A stretch of 46,537 nt of DNA. Origin: an uncultured Caryophanales bacterium (GTDB lineage: Bacteria > Bacillota_I > Bacilli_A > RFN20 > CAG-826). Below are positions 34,376 through 42,649 of the stretch, in pieces. A program made the position numbers and the translations under genes. The notes below the pieces were generated by a model. That model saw nothing but the letters and a program-made list of their open reading frames with translations. It was not told the origin of the DNA and made no database searches. Numbering within the stretch: the stretch's first letter is position 1; every line of letters starts with the position of its first letter. Where the stretch lies: the NCBI GenBank assembly GCA_905197045.1, contig CAJJXG010000011.1:1-46537 (forward strand), in the 5' to 3' direction.

Positions 34376-34395
34376 AAGCGATTAATTAATCGCTT
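34376..34395. terminator. Bidirectional palindromic terminator
   Basis: AAGCGATTAATTAATCGCTT is a 20-bp palindrome followed by T-rich sequence on the plus strand and an A-rich tract on the other side. It includes the stop codon of the minus-strand gene ending at 34382. Confidence 0.65.
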
Positions 34396-35464
34396 TTCTT
34401 TTTGCTTTAATAAAATGAAGAATAAAAACGATTAAATTAATTAAAAAATTAAGAAATCCTAAATAGATTCCATATTTAATTCCATAAAGAACACCTTTAT
34501 AAATATATGAATAAGAATAAATAAATGGTGGGAAAATAGGAGAAAAAGAAGGTGAAACTTTAGGGGAAAATCCCTCAGGAATTTTTGCAAGATACAAAGG
34601 ATAAAAAGTATCAAAAGAAATACAAATAAAAGTAATTGTTATTAAAATAAAGTCAATACTTTTTCTTTTTTGAAAGGCTATAAGTAAATAAAGAATATAA
34701 GGCAGATATAGAATAAAAAAGACTAATGGAACATACGCTTCCAAGATTGGATCAGAAATTAATACTTGTTGAAATAGAGCATAAGCAAAAACAAGAATTA
34801 AATTTATTAGGGTAGCTCGATTAAATTTTTTCGAGGAAGGCACTTGTTCAGTATTAATATTAATTTTACTATTTCTTTTTCTCCTTTTAAGGAAATTAAA
34901 TAGAAAAAAGAAGGTTATTGAAGTTAATAAATTAATTGCAGTTAATGAAAAATAAGTATTTATACGACCTTTAAATATCATTGGAAAGAGATATTGATAT
35001 GAAGTGTATTCCCCTTTTAAATCTGAATGTAACAATACTAGTGAATAGCTGTTAACGTAAAAGGTTATTATAAAAGAGAAGATAAGAATAAAATCTAATT
35101 GATTTCTCTTTTTAAAAGTTAAAAGTGCATAAAATAAGAACACACAAAAAACAAGGCAAAAACCAATCTCAAAAAATAGTGCATTATATGAAGATACATT
35201 GTTCCCGTTAGATACTACAATTTGTTCTAGAGTAAAATAAAGAAGATTAAAAAGGAGAAGGATGAAAGCAAAATGCATTTTATATTTTTCTTTATATGAA
35301 GAAACGCTTTCACTTATTAAAAGTTTTACTTTATCTGGATCATTCAAATTATTATTTTTTATATTTTTCTCAATCTGCTTTTTCTCTTCTTTAAAAGTCG
35401 CAAATGAATAATAACCTTTTTTTATTAAAGCTAAATAAAGGTTTAGTTGATATTGTAGTTTCAT
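34382..35464 (-). CDS. Eight-helix membrane protein with internal duplication
   Basis: 360 aa. A soluble N-terminus (1-60) includes a basic/acidic helix. Two similar four-helix halves follow: about 61-196 and 213-356. The clearest shared segment is TFKKRNQLDFILI (116-128) against AFQKRKSIDFILI (263-275), at equal positions in each half. The family is not recognised. Its ATG lies 3 nt after the stop of a 28-codon ORF that has its own promoter, and it has no Shine-Dalgarno of its own, so translation is probably coupled to that peptide gene. Confidence 0.65.
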   Translation of the reverse strand: MKLQYQLNLYLALIKKGYYSFATFKEEKKQIEKNIKNNNLNDPDKVKLLISESVSSYKEKYKMHFAFILLLFNLLYFTLEQIVVSNGNNVSSYNALFFEIGFCLVFCVFLFYALLTFKKRNQLDFILIFSFIITFYVNSYSLVLLHSDLKGEYTSYQYLFPMIFKGRINTYFSLTAINLLTSITFFFLFNFLKRRKRNSKININTEQVPSSKKFNRATLINLILVFAYALFQQVLISDPILEAYVPLVFFILYLPYILYLLIAFQKRKSIDFILITITFICISFDTFYPLYLAKIPEGFSPKVSPSFSPIFPPFIYSYSYIYKGVLYGIKYGIYLGFLNFLINLIVFILHFIKAKRKAIN

Positions 35465-35467
35465 AAA

Positions 35468-35554
35468 TCAACAAATTGCTAGAGTAAAGCCGCATCCGCG
35501 TGAAGCAAAATTAGAAAGCGAACCAACTATTATCGGTATACTTAGTATGTTCAT
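35468..35554 (-). CDS. 28-aa Cys-containing peptide gene
   Basis: MNILSIPIIV...GCGFTLAIC, 28 aa, with cysteines at 21 and 28, the latter being the C-terminus. A hydrophobic N-terminal half leads to a Gly/Ser/Arg hinge and a short Cys-bounded tail. An SD-like AAGGGG lies 6 nt upstream, behind a promoter (35572-35600). The stop is 3 nt before the membrane protein start. It could be a secreted or cyclised signal peptide, a small toxin, or a translational leader for the downstream gene. No family is recognised. Confidence 0.5.
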   Translation of the reverse strand: MNILSIPIIVGSLSNFASRGCGFTLAIC

Positions 35555-35571
35555 GTTTATCCCCTTTTTTC

Positions 35572-35600
35572 ATTAGAACATATTGAATTTCAATTGTCTA
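35572..35600 (-). promoter_or_regulatory. Promoter of peptide-membrane protein pair
   Basis: On the minus strand TAGACA (35600-35595) and TCTAAT (35577-35572) are 17 bp apart, with TG one base before the -10 (extended type). The transcript would start near 35565, just upstream of the SD of the 28-codon ORF. It partly overlaps the region that must hold the promoter of the divergent 36-codon gene. Confidence 0.55.
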
Positions 35601-35634
35601 CAATCTCTTTTATATAAGGAGTTTTAATTAAAAA

Positions 35635-35745
35635 ATGAAGAGAAATAAGAAAAACGAAGAGTTAGAAAGATTTTTGAAAAGTAACCCTAATTTAGGATTT
35701 TTTGAAGCGAAAAAATTATACGATGAAAGAAACAAGAAATATTAA
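35635..35745 (+). CDS. 36-aa basic protein gene
   Basis: A 36-residue, Lys/Glu-rich protein: MKRNKKNEELERFLKSNP...EAKKLYDERNKKY, predicted as two short helices split by an NPNLG turn. A good AAGGAG (35616-35621) precedes the ATG by 13 nt, a -10-like TACAAT lies at 35599, and a shared terminator follows at 35757. It is too short for routine ORF calling. Function is unknown; a ribosome- or nucleic-acid-binding role is possible from charge alone. Confidence 0.6.
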   Translation: MKRNKKNEELERFLKSNPNLGFFEAKKLYDERNKKY

Positions 35746-35756
35746 TCTCTTAACTA

Positions 35757-35785
35757 AAAAGAGTTGCTTAATCAGCAACTCTTTT
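35757..35785. terminator. Bidirectional terminator between sORF and rpmB
   Basis: AAAAGAGTTGCT (35757-35768) and AGCAACTCTTTT (35774-35785) form a perfect 12-bp stem with loop TAATC. A- and T-rich arms serve the 36-codon gene and the convergent rpmB. Confidence 0.85.
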
Positions 35786-35788
35786 AAA

Positions 35789-35983
35789 TTAATTTTCTTT
35801 AAGTGATTTGTTAAGAGTACGATAAGCTCTAGCGCTCATTCTTACCTTGCAGACTTGACCATCAATTTCAACTCTGTAAGTGTGGAGATTGACATCCCAT
35901 CTTCTTCTTGTGGCTCTTAAACTGTGTGAACGATTGTTTCCGCTCATAGGTTTTTTACCAGTAATAGGACAAATTCTTGACAT
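35789..35983 (-). CDS. rpmB: 50S ribosomal protein L28
   Basis: Ribosomal protein bL28, 64 aa. The start is MSRICPITGKKP at 35983; the longer frame to 36001 would place AAAGGAGG inside the coding region, so it is rejected. CPITG and RRRWDVNLHTYRV are typical of the family, as is RMSARAYRTL. The usual Zn-binding pairs of some L28 proteins are incomplete: Cys5 and one more Cys remain. Its own promoter and terminator make it monocistronic. Confidence 0.95.
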   Translation of the reverse strand: MSRICPITGKKPMSGNNRSHSLRATRRRWDVNLHTYRVEIDGQVCKVRMSARAYRTLNKSLKEN

Positions 35984-36013
35984 TTCGTTTCCTCCTTTCA
36001 AATCAGCCTTAAG

Positions 36014-36043
36014 ATTTTAACATAGATTAATAAATCATGTAAA
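36014..36043 (-). promoter_or_regulatory. rpmB promoter
   Basis: On the minus strand TTTACA (36043-36038), an 18-bp spacer and TAAAAT (36019-36014) with a TG extension. The leader is about 24 nt and includes AAAGGAGG. Confidence 0.65.
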
Positions 36044-36074
36044 GCAAAAAAGTGTCTTAAAAATCTAGGTTTTA

Positions 36075-36635
36075 TTATTTTAATAAATCTTTTCCATCTT
36101 TAAAAGCATTTCCAACTTTTCCTTTTACAAGAAGATAAGAGGTATTTGCTGGATCAAAAGAGATTGCTTCTAATTTATCAGGATCAATTTTATTATTAGT
36201 AAGGATACTTTCATCAACTGACACGTTGATAATTTCGCCAACTAAAATTTCGCTTTTTTCATCATAATTTATAAGTTTACATTCTAAAGTTAAAGGCAAC
36301 TCATCAATTAAAGGAGCGTTAACAAACTTTGACTCCATAATATGAAAATTAGCTACCTCTAATTTATTTAAAACAGTATTTCCACTTGCAATACCTAAAT
36401 AATCACATTCTTTAACAAATTTTTTAGTAGCAGGAGAGACCGTGAAGGCTTTAGTTTTTAAAATATTTTTAACTGTTTTGTGTTCTGCACTTAAAGCGAT
36501 TGAGACTTTATTAAAATCAGAAATGGCTCCCCAAGCTGCGTTCATGCAATCAGGATTTTTGTTTTCATCAAAAGTCGCAATCATTAAAACTGGTTGTGGA
36601 TAAATATAAGTTTTTACACCAAAATCTTTTCTCAT
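36075..36635 (-). CDS. Flavin reductase-like (FMN split-barrel) protein
   Basis: 186 aa, cytoplasmic, of the flavoredoxin/flavin reductase-like family. N-terminal segment PQPVLMIATFDENKNPDCMNAAWG is the FMN-contacting start of this fold, and LSAEHKTVKNIL and SPATKKFVKECDYLG follow the family pattern. It may use NAD(P)H to reduce FMN or serve as an electron carrier; the partner is unknown. AGGAGG 9 nt upstream supports the start. It is 22 nt downstream of the PH-like membrane protein gene on the same strand. Confidence 0.85.
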   Translation of the reverse strand: MRKDFGVKTYIYPQPVLMIATFDENKNPDCMNAAWGAISDFNKVSIALSAEHKTVKNILKTKAFTVSPATKKFVKECDYLGIASGNTVLNKLEVANFHIMESKFVNAPLIDELPLTLECKLINYDEKSEILVGEIINVSVDESILTNNKIDPDKLEAISFDPANTSYLLVKGKVGNAFKDGKDLLK

Positions 36636-36657
36636 GTTAATAAACCTCCTAAAAATT

Positions 36658-37140
36658 TTAAAGTGAAACGTTTGGAAATTTAGAATGATATTCGGCTTTA
36701 GAAATAAGATTTTTAGCCTTGTTATTTATAGCGTTTAAAATCTTATTTTCTTTATCTAAGACTAAATAAATTGGATGACCTTTAGAAGTATAAAATAAAA
36801 TGGTTGAATGTTTTTCTGTATAATCTTTATCTATATATAAGATGTCTTGAAAGTTATATTTTACTTCCTTGGTCCATTTATGATGAATGATCCCATCTTT
36901 TAAAATAACGTAATAATTTTGACGAGTTAAAATGAAAAAAGAAATGATTGAAATGACAAGCCAAACAACAATACATGCCACATCTTGTACTATACAAGAA
37001 GTAATCATTTCTGGTGCTTGATAAGCCCAACCAAATCGCGACGAAAAAATGCCATAAATGAGTAAAAGTAAAACAATGGAATATATGGCGAATATTTTAA
37101 AAATCTTGCTTTTTTGAGGGTAAATTCTTTCAAAATTCAT
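36658..37140 (-). CDS. Two-helix membrane protein with PH-like tail
   Basis: 160 aa. Two transmembrane helices (about 13-33 and 52-71) are followed by a soluble beta-rich region (75-150: YYVILKDGIIHHKW, NFQDILYIDKDY) that resembles bacterial PH-like domains (YdbS/YdbT type). Function unknown. It is divergent from jetA; minus-strand TATAAT at 37178-37169 region may be its promoter. It probably shares a transcript with the flavin reductase-like gene. Confidence 0.6.
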   Translation of the reverse strand: MNFERIYPQKSKIFKIFAIYSIVLLLLIYGIFSSRFGWAYQAPEMITSCIVQDVACIVVWLVISIISFFILTRQNYYVILKDGIIHHKWTKEVKYNFQDILYIDKDYTEKHSTILFYTSKGHPIYLVLDKENKILNAINNKAKNLISKAEYHSKFPNVSL

Positions 37141-37184
37141 AAAAAATTAAAGAAAAATTTGTAGGTATATTATATCAAGTAATG

Positions 37185-37190
37185 ATATAA
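37185..37190 (+). promoter_or_regulatory. -10 box of jetABC-glg operon
   Basis: TATAAT at 37185-37190 lies 18 nt before the jetA ATG, giving a leader of about 12 nt without Shine-Dalgarno. No convincing -35 is visible. Confidence 0.45.
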
Positions 37191-37208
37191 TTTAATAGAT
37201 TTAAAAAA

Positions 37209-38627
37209 ATGAATTTATTTGACATTATTCCACAAAACTATTTCGGTCTGTTCGGGGGGAAAAATAGATACATTTATGTTGAAAGCCTCCTAATTTTGTA
37301 TTCCTTAATGGAGAATGATGAAACGATTATTTCTAAAAACGATTTTGTAAAATCATTAAAAGAAAAAGCTCCTGATTTAGACAAATTCACCTATGAGGAT
37401 GAAGAATTTGATGCAACAGAAGATGACGCTTTATTAATGAACACAGTTTCTAGTAAAGCTAGTTTTATTTGCCGTCGATTAGAAGAAACTGGCTGGATTG
37501 ATGTAGCCATGAATCCAGATACATTTGAAGAAACAATTGTCCTTCCTCAATATACAATTATTATTCTTAAAGCTTTTAAGGACATTATTTCTGATGAAGA
37601 GTCGCCATATCTTTCTTTAGTCCATTCAACTTATAGTGAATTAAAATTAGAAGATGAAGAAAAAGATGAATTAATGTATGCAACGCTTTTAAGAGCTTTT
37701 GATAATACTAAAAAACTTAAAGTTGAACTTTTAACTTTAACTAACTCAATTCGTATTTTCCAATCTAAACTTTCTAAGCTTTTTGACACAAATCGAGTTC
37801 TTCACGATTACTTTGATGTTTATAAAAGAAAGATTAGCGATCGTTATTATCACCCTCTTAAAACTTTTGATAGTGTCGCCCGTTTTAAAAGACCAATTAT
37901 TCGTATTTTAGATAGTTGGTTAAATGATAAAGATGTGCGTGATAAACTTGTATTTCAAGCTTCGCTTTCAGCTCCAGGAAATGATAAAAAAGAGATTGAA
38001 AAGGATGTTATTGAAAAAATCAATTATATAACTGACACTTACGAAAGACTTAATGTTTTAATCAGTGGAATTGATAAGGAAAATAATGCCTACACTAAAA
38101 GTAGTACCAATAAAATTCTTTATCTTAATAACAATGATCGTACTATTAAAGGTCATCTTGAAAATATTCTTAAAACTTATGCTAAAAATGTTAATGATAC
38201 AAGAACGCTTTCAAAAATTCTTTCTAAAATGCAAGATGCTTTATATTTTTACGAACAAGGTTATATCGATTCAACAAGTGTTACTTTACCAATTTTAAGA
38301 AGATTTAAATTTGAAGGTGAACCAATGGAACTTGTCACTTTTGATGAAGCCACTGGTTACATGATGGATGAATTCTTAGAAGAAACTAAAGCTATTTATA
38401 CTGATGAAAAAGTTTATGGTTTTATGGAAGAAGCTTTTGGTGATAAAGAAAGAATTCATATTAGTGAAATTCCACTTGTTAATTTTGACGCTTTTATTTG
38501 TTTAATTTTAGCGGTTATTAAAAAAGATGATGAAAATTGCTTCTACTACGTAGAAGAAGTTGATAAAGGGAAAGTCCATACTTGTGGTTATATTGTCCCT
38601 AACTTTGATTTTATCAAGAAGGAGTGA
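37209..38627 (+). CDS. jetA: Wadjet JetA / MksF-like kleisin (DUF5716 type)
   Basis: 472 aa. The N-terminus NLFDIIPQNYFGLFGGKNRYIY is the hallmark of the JetA family of Wadjet systems. JetA is the kleisin-like bridge between JetC ATPase heads, with winged-helix ends and a helical middle (about 170-330 here, rich in Lys/Asp). Together with jetB and jetC in this order it forms an SMC loop-extruding complex. It is the first gene of the operon and lacks a Shine-Dalgarno. The stop TGA overlaps a possible jetB start. Confidence 0.85.
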   Translation: MNLFDIIPQNYFGLFGGKNRYIYVESLLILYSLMENDETIISKNDFVKSLKEKAPDLDKFTYEDEEFDATEDDALLMNTVSSKASFICRRLEETGWIDVAMNPDTFEETIVLPQYTIIILKAFKDIISDEESPYLSLVHSTYSELKLEDEEKDELMYATLLRAFDNTKKLKVELLTLTNSIRIFQSKLSKLFDTNRVLHDYFDVYKRKISDRYYHPLKTFDSVARFKRPIIRILDSWLNDKDVRDKLVFQASLSAPGNDKKEIEKDVIEKINYITDTYERLNVLISGIDKENNAYTKSSTNKILYLNNNDRTIKGHLENILKTYAKNVNDTRTLSKILSKMQDALYFYEQGYIDSTSVTLPILRRFKFEGEPMELVTFDEATGYMMDEFLEETKAIYTDEKVYGFMEEAFGDKERIHISEIPLVNFDAFICLILAVIKKDDENCFYYVEEVDKGKVHTCGYIVPNFDFIKKE

Positions 38628-38632
38628 TGCTT

Positions 38633-39262
38633 ATGTTTAATGAAGATTTTGTCAAAATGCCACCTAGTGAGCAAAATGAATTCTCCTCTGTAGTTAACAC
38701 CCTTTTACTTAAAGGCTTTGTGGTTCGTGATATTTTTGATCCAAAAGAAAAACTTATGAGAACCAACGATACTTATAGGTATATTGAGCGTCACTTTGAT
38801 TTGATTCAAGATTATTTAAAATTCAGCGGTTGGAATATTGAAAAAGACGTTATTTTAGGAGTTATTGCTTTATCTAATTTTTACGCCGAAAATCGAATCA
38901 GAATGGATAGAGAAACTTCTTTAATCATTTTTGCTTTACGTTTAATTTATGAAAATGAGAAAAATGAATCAAATTCTGCTAATCAAGCAATCTATATTAC
39001 AACGCCAGGTTTAATTAAAACGATGGTTGATGATGGAATTGTAATGCCTGGAAAAAGATTATATGGAAGAGGTATTGCTAAATCCTTAAGATTTTTAAAT
39101 AATCACAATATTATTGCTAAAGTTAGTGGAAGTTATGATGAAGGAAATGTTTCTTTTTACATTCTTCCTTCAATTGTATATGCACTTGATAACGACAAGA
39201 TTGTTGCCATGAGTAATGCTCTTGATGAACTTAATAAACAAAAAGATAGACAAGGGGGCTAA
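38633..39262 (+). CDS. jetB: Wadjet JetB / MksE-like protein (DUF4194)
   Basis: 209 aa from ATG 38633, chosen because AAGGAG (38619-38624) is 8 nt away; ATG 38627 overlapping the jetA stop is the alternative. It matches DUF4194 JetB: a KITE-type winged-helix protein that binds the kleisin. Typical segments are KGFVVRDIFDPKE, YIERHFDLIQDYL and LRFLNNHNIIAKV. The jetC gene starts 4 nt later. Confidence 0.83.
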   Translation: MFNEDFVKMPPSEQNEFSSVVNTLLLKGFVVRDIFDPKEKLMRTNDTYRYIERHFDLIQDYLKFSGWNIEKDVILGVIALSNFYAENRIRMDRETSLIIFALRLIYENEKNESNSANQAIYITTPGLIKTMVDDGIVMPGKRLYGRGIAKSLRFLNNHNIIAKVSGSYDEGNVSFYILPSIVYALDNDKIVAMSNALDELNKQKDRQGG

Positions 39263-39266
39263 TTAA

Positions 39267-42200
39267 ATGAAACTCTTAACTAGAATTAAAATTATAAATT
39301 GGCACTATTTTTGGGATGAATTAATTGATATTAAGCCTATTGTCTTTTTAACTGGTGTTAATGGTAGTGGTAAATCTACTTTAATTGATGCTATTCAAGT
39401 TGTTTTACTTGGTGATACTAGTGGTAGATATTTTAATAAAGCTGCCATGGATAAAAGTGCTCGTACTTTAAAAGGTTATCTTAGAGGCGAACTTGGTGAT
39501 ACGATTGATGGAGGCTTTAAATATTTAAGAAATGGACGTTTTACTTCCTATGTAGCTCTTGAATTTTTTGATGATGTCAATCAAATTCCATTTACTATGG
39601 CAATTGTTTTTGATTCTTTTGAAGATGGTAGTGAAGAGCATCACTTTTTCTATTTAGAAAATTCAATTCCTATTAATAACTTTGTTAAAGATAGAGTTCC
39701 AATGGATTATAAAACTCTTCTTCAATTCTTTAATGAAAATTATCCTGGAAAATTCCAGTTTTTTGAAAGTAATCGTCAATATCAAGACTTCCTTAAAAGA
39801 AAATTTGGTGGTTTAAAAGATAAATATTTCTCACTTTTAAAGAAAGCGACATCTTTTACTCCAATTACTGATATTACAACTTTCATTACTGACTATGTTT
39901 GTGATCCACAAGCCAATATTGAGCTTGACGCTTTACAAGATAATATTCTTCAATATAAAAAACTTGAAATTGAAGCCAATAATATTGAAAAAAGAGTTAA
40001 AAGACTTGAAGAAATCTCTCAAACTTATGATGTTTATAAACGTCAAAAAGAGAATTTTGTTATTGCTCAATATATTATTGAAAAATGTCAACTTGAACAA
40101 AGTTATACAAAGCTTAGAAATTTAAATAATTTAATCGAAAGAAACGAGAAAAGAATTCAAGAAATTGATGAAGAGCTCGCTGATTTTGCTGAAAACTTAA
40201 GTGAACTTGAAAATCGTAAAAATAAATTAATTGGTGATCGTGCAAGCAATGATTCCATCCGAATTGCCCAAAACTTTAAAGATGAAAAAAGAGATTGTGA
40301 AGATAAAATTAACGCAATAAATTCTAATGTTAATATCGTTAAAAACTCTCTTTCCGGGTATGTTGCAAATTATGAAAGATGCGCTAAAGCCTTAATTAAT
40401 GATTTAGAAAATATTGATGAAAATGTATTAGGTGAAGATAAAGTTGAAGAAATTAATGAACTTAAAGCTTCTTCTAAATCAGTTATAAATGCTTGTGCTA
40501 ACTTTAAAGAAAACTATTTAGTTGATTTAACTCGCTTAAATAAAGATGACTTACAAGGATTTAGAGATACTCTTTTAATCTTTAAAAACAATGTTTCAAC
40601 CTTGGCAGTTTCTCTTGCTAGAACCATTCAAACTCTTGAAAAAGGAGTAAGAGAGATTAAGGCACAAGAGCAAGATATTAAAAAAGGTACAAAATCATAT
40701 GATCCACGATTAACTTATATTAAAAACGCTCTTGAAGAAAGACTTGAAAAACAATTTGGTAAGCATATTGAAGTAGCAATTTATGCTGATTTAGTCGATA
40801 TCCACGATTTAAGATGGTCCAATGCGATTGAAGGCTTATTATATGCTCAAAAATTTAATCTTTTTGTCGCGCCAAAATATTATGATGATGCTTATAAGAT
40901 TTTAAGAAATCTTTTAAATGAATATTCATATTATGGAACAGCACTTGTTGATGAAGAAAAAATCATCGACCGCGAACCTGAATGTCAAGAAGGCTCTTTA
41001 GCTGAAGAAATTATTACAGATCACGATGGAGCAAGAGCTTATACTAACTTCCTTTTAGGGCGTGTTCATAAATCAAAAGATCCAAAAGAAGCTAGAGAAA
41101 GCGGTAATGGTATTACCATGGAATGTGATTTATATCGTAATTTTGCGATGTCTAAATTAAATCCACGTACATATCAATCAAGCTATATCGGACGTAATAT
41201 TGATTCTCGTTTTATCGACGAAAAGAGCCGCCAACTTCAATCTAATTTAGAGAATTTAAAAGTATATCACAACATAAAAGAAATTATTGATGAAGCAAAT
41301 AGACTCGAACTTTTTACTTCAAGTGAAATTGATAATATCTTTGTTCTTTTAAAAAGAATTAGTGATTTACCTGGACTTCAAAAAACTCTTGATTATATCA
41401 ATGAAGAACTTAAAAATAACGACTCTCCACTTGCTCAATCTTTAGATTCCCGTATTGCTGATATTGAAGCTGATATTAAATCAATTAATGATTCTAAAGA
41501 TCGAGTTAATCTTGAAAAAGGTAATTTAATTAAAGATATTGAAACGATAAGAAGCGAAAGAATTATTGCTGAACAAAAAACAATCAAAGAAAAAGAAGAT
41601 TCAATTAATTCTCACTATGATCCTTTCCTTGTTAATGATCAGGCTTTACCAATCTATGAAAAAGAGATTGCCGAAGGAAAATCAACTCTTGAAATTTTCC
41701 AAGAATTTAATGTTGAATTTTCTCGTCTACAATATCTTGTAAATAACATTAATTCTCAAGTTATTCGTTTAAGAAGAGATTATTGCCAAGATTATCATTT
41801 AAGTTATGATGTTGAAAGTGAAAATAATGATGTCTTTGAAAATGAACTTAAAGAATTTAGAGATGTTAAACTTCCTGAATATAAAGAAAAAATTGAAGAT
41901 TCTTATAATAAAGCAACTAAGCAATTTAAAGATGATTTCATCTTTAAATTAAGAGGGGCTATTGAAGATGTTGAAGATCAAATTGAAAATCTTAACACTG
42001 CTTTAAAGCAATCTTCTTTCGGTCGCGATTTATATCGCTTTACAGTTAAACCTTCAGTTGTTTATAGAAGATATTACGATATGCTTAAAGACGATCTTGT
42101 TATAAATGGAGGAAAAGATGACACTGAATTTATTAATAAATATAAAGATGTCATGGAAGATTTATTTAGACAAATCGTTGATGTAGGAGATAACTCTAAA

Positions 42201-42632
42201 AATAACCAATTACTCGACAATATTTCTAAATTTACTGACTATAGAAGTTATCTCGATTTTGATTTAATAGTGTATAATAAAGATACTGGTGATGAGCAAA
42301 GACTCTCCAAAATGATTAAGAAAAAGAGTGGTGGCGAAACCCAGACACCATTCTATATCGCTGTTCTTGCTTCATTTGCACAACTATATCATGTCAATGA
42401 TGAAGGAGAAATGGGGAACACATTACGTCTTATCATATTTGATGAAGCATTCTCTAAGATGGATAGAGGAAGAATGACTGAAGCTATTAAGCTTTTAAGA
42501 AAATTCTCTTTACAAGTAATTCTTAGTGCTCCATATGATAAGATTCCTGATATTTCACCATTAGTTGATGAAACCTTAATTGTTTTACACGACAAAAATA
42601 AGAGTTGCGTTCGTCTTTTTGAAAAAGAATAA
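39267..42632 (+). CDS. jetC: Wadjet JetC / MksB-like SMC ATPase
   Basis: SMC-like ATPase, 1121 aa. Walker A GVNGSGKST at 30-38; coiled-coil arms at about 230-340 and 690-790 and 850-960, with a hinge-like globular part around 470-640; signature SGGET at 1021-1025; Walker B LIIFDE with Asp1059 and Glu1060; D-loop SKMD. All ATPase motifs are intact, so the motor should be active. In characterised Wadjet systems JetABC extrudes DNA and JetD cleaves it. Here no jetD follows: glgC starts 17 nt downstream. Confidence 0.9.
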   Translation: MKLLTRIKIINWHYFWDELIDIKPIVFLTGVNGSGKSTLIDAIQVVLLGDTSGRYFNKAAMDKSARTLKGYLRGELGDTIDGGFKYLRNGRFTSYVALEFFDDVNQIPFTMAIVFDSFEDGSEEHHFFYLENSIPINNFVKDRVPMDYKTLLQFFNENYPGKFQFFESNRQYQDFLKRKFGGLKDKYFSLLKKATSFTPITDITTFITDYVCDPQANIELDALQDNILQYKKLEIEANNIEKRVKRLEEISQTYDVYKRQKENFVIAQYIIEKCQLEQSYTKLRNLNNLIERNEKRIQEIDEELADFAENLSELENRKNKLIGDRASNDSIRIAQNFKDEKRDCEDKINAINSNVNIVKNSLSGYVANYERCAKALINDLENIDENVLGEDKVEEINELKASSKSVINACANFKENYLVDLTRLNKDDLQGFRDTLLIFKNNVSTLAVSLARTIQTLEKGVREIKAQEQDIKKGTKSYDPRLTYIKNALEERLEKQFGKHIEVAIYADLVDIHDLRWSNAIEGLLYAQKFNLFVAPKYYDDAYKILRNLLNEYSYYGTALVDEEKIIDREPECQEGSLAEEIITDHDGARAYTNFLLGRVHKSKDPKEARESGNGITMECDLYRNFAMSKLNPRTYQSSYIGRNIDSRFIDEKSRQLQSNLENLKVYHNIKEIIDEANRLELFTSSEIDNIFVLLKRISDLPGLQKTLDYINEELKNNDSPLAQSLDSRIADIEADIKSINDSKDRVNLEKGNLIKDIETIRSERIIAEQKTIKEKEDSINSHYDPFLVNDQALPIYEKEIAEGKSTLEIFQEFNVEFSRLQYLVNNINSQVIRLRRDYCQDYHLSYDVESENNDVFENELKEFRDVKLPEYKEKIEDSYNKATKQFKDDFIFKLRGAIEDVEDQIENLNTALKQSSFGRDLYRFTVKPSVVYRRYYDMLKDDLVINGGKDDTEFINKYKDVMEDLFRQIVDVGDNSKNNQLLDNISKFTDYRSYLDFDLIVYNKDTGDEQRLSKMIKKKSGGETQTPFYIAVLASFAQLYHVNDEGEMGNTLRLIIFDEAFSKMDRGRMTEAIKLLRKFSLQVILSAPYDKIPDISPLVDETLIVLHDKNKSCVRLFEKE

Positions 42633-42649
42633 AGAGGAGGTTTACGCTA

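Noticed and set aside
39267..42632. JetC as an ordinary SMC or RecN/SbcC protein
   Set aside because: Companion jetA and jetB genes in order and the MukB-like head sequence fit Wadjet/MksB better.
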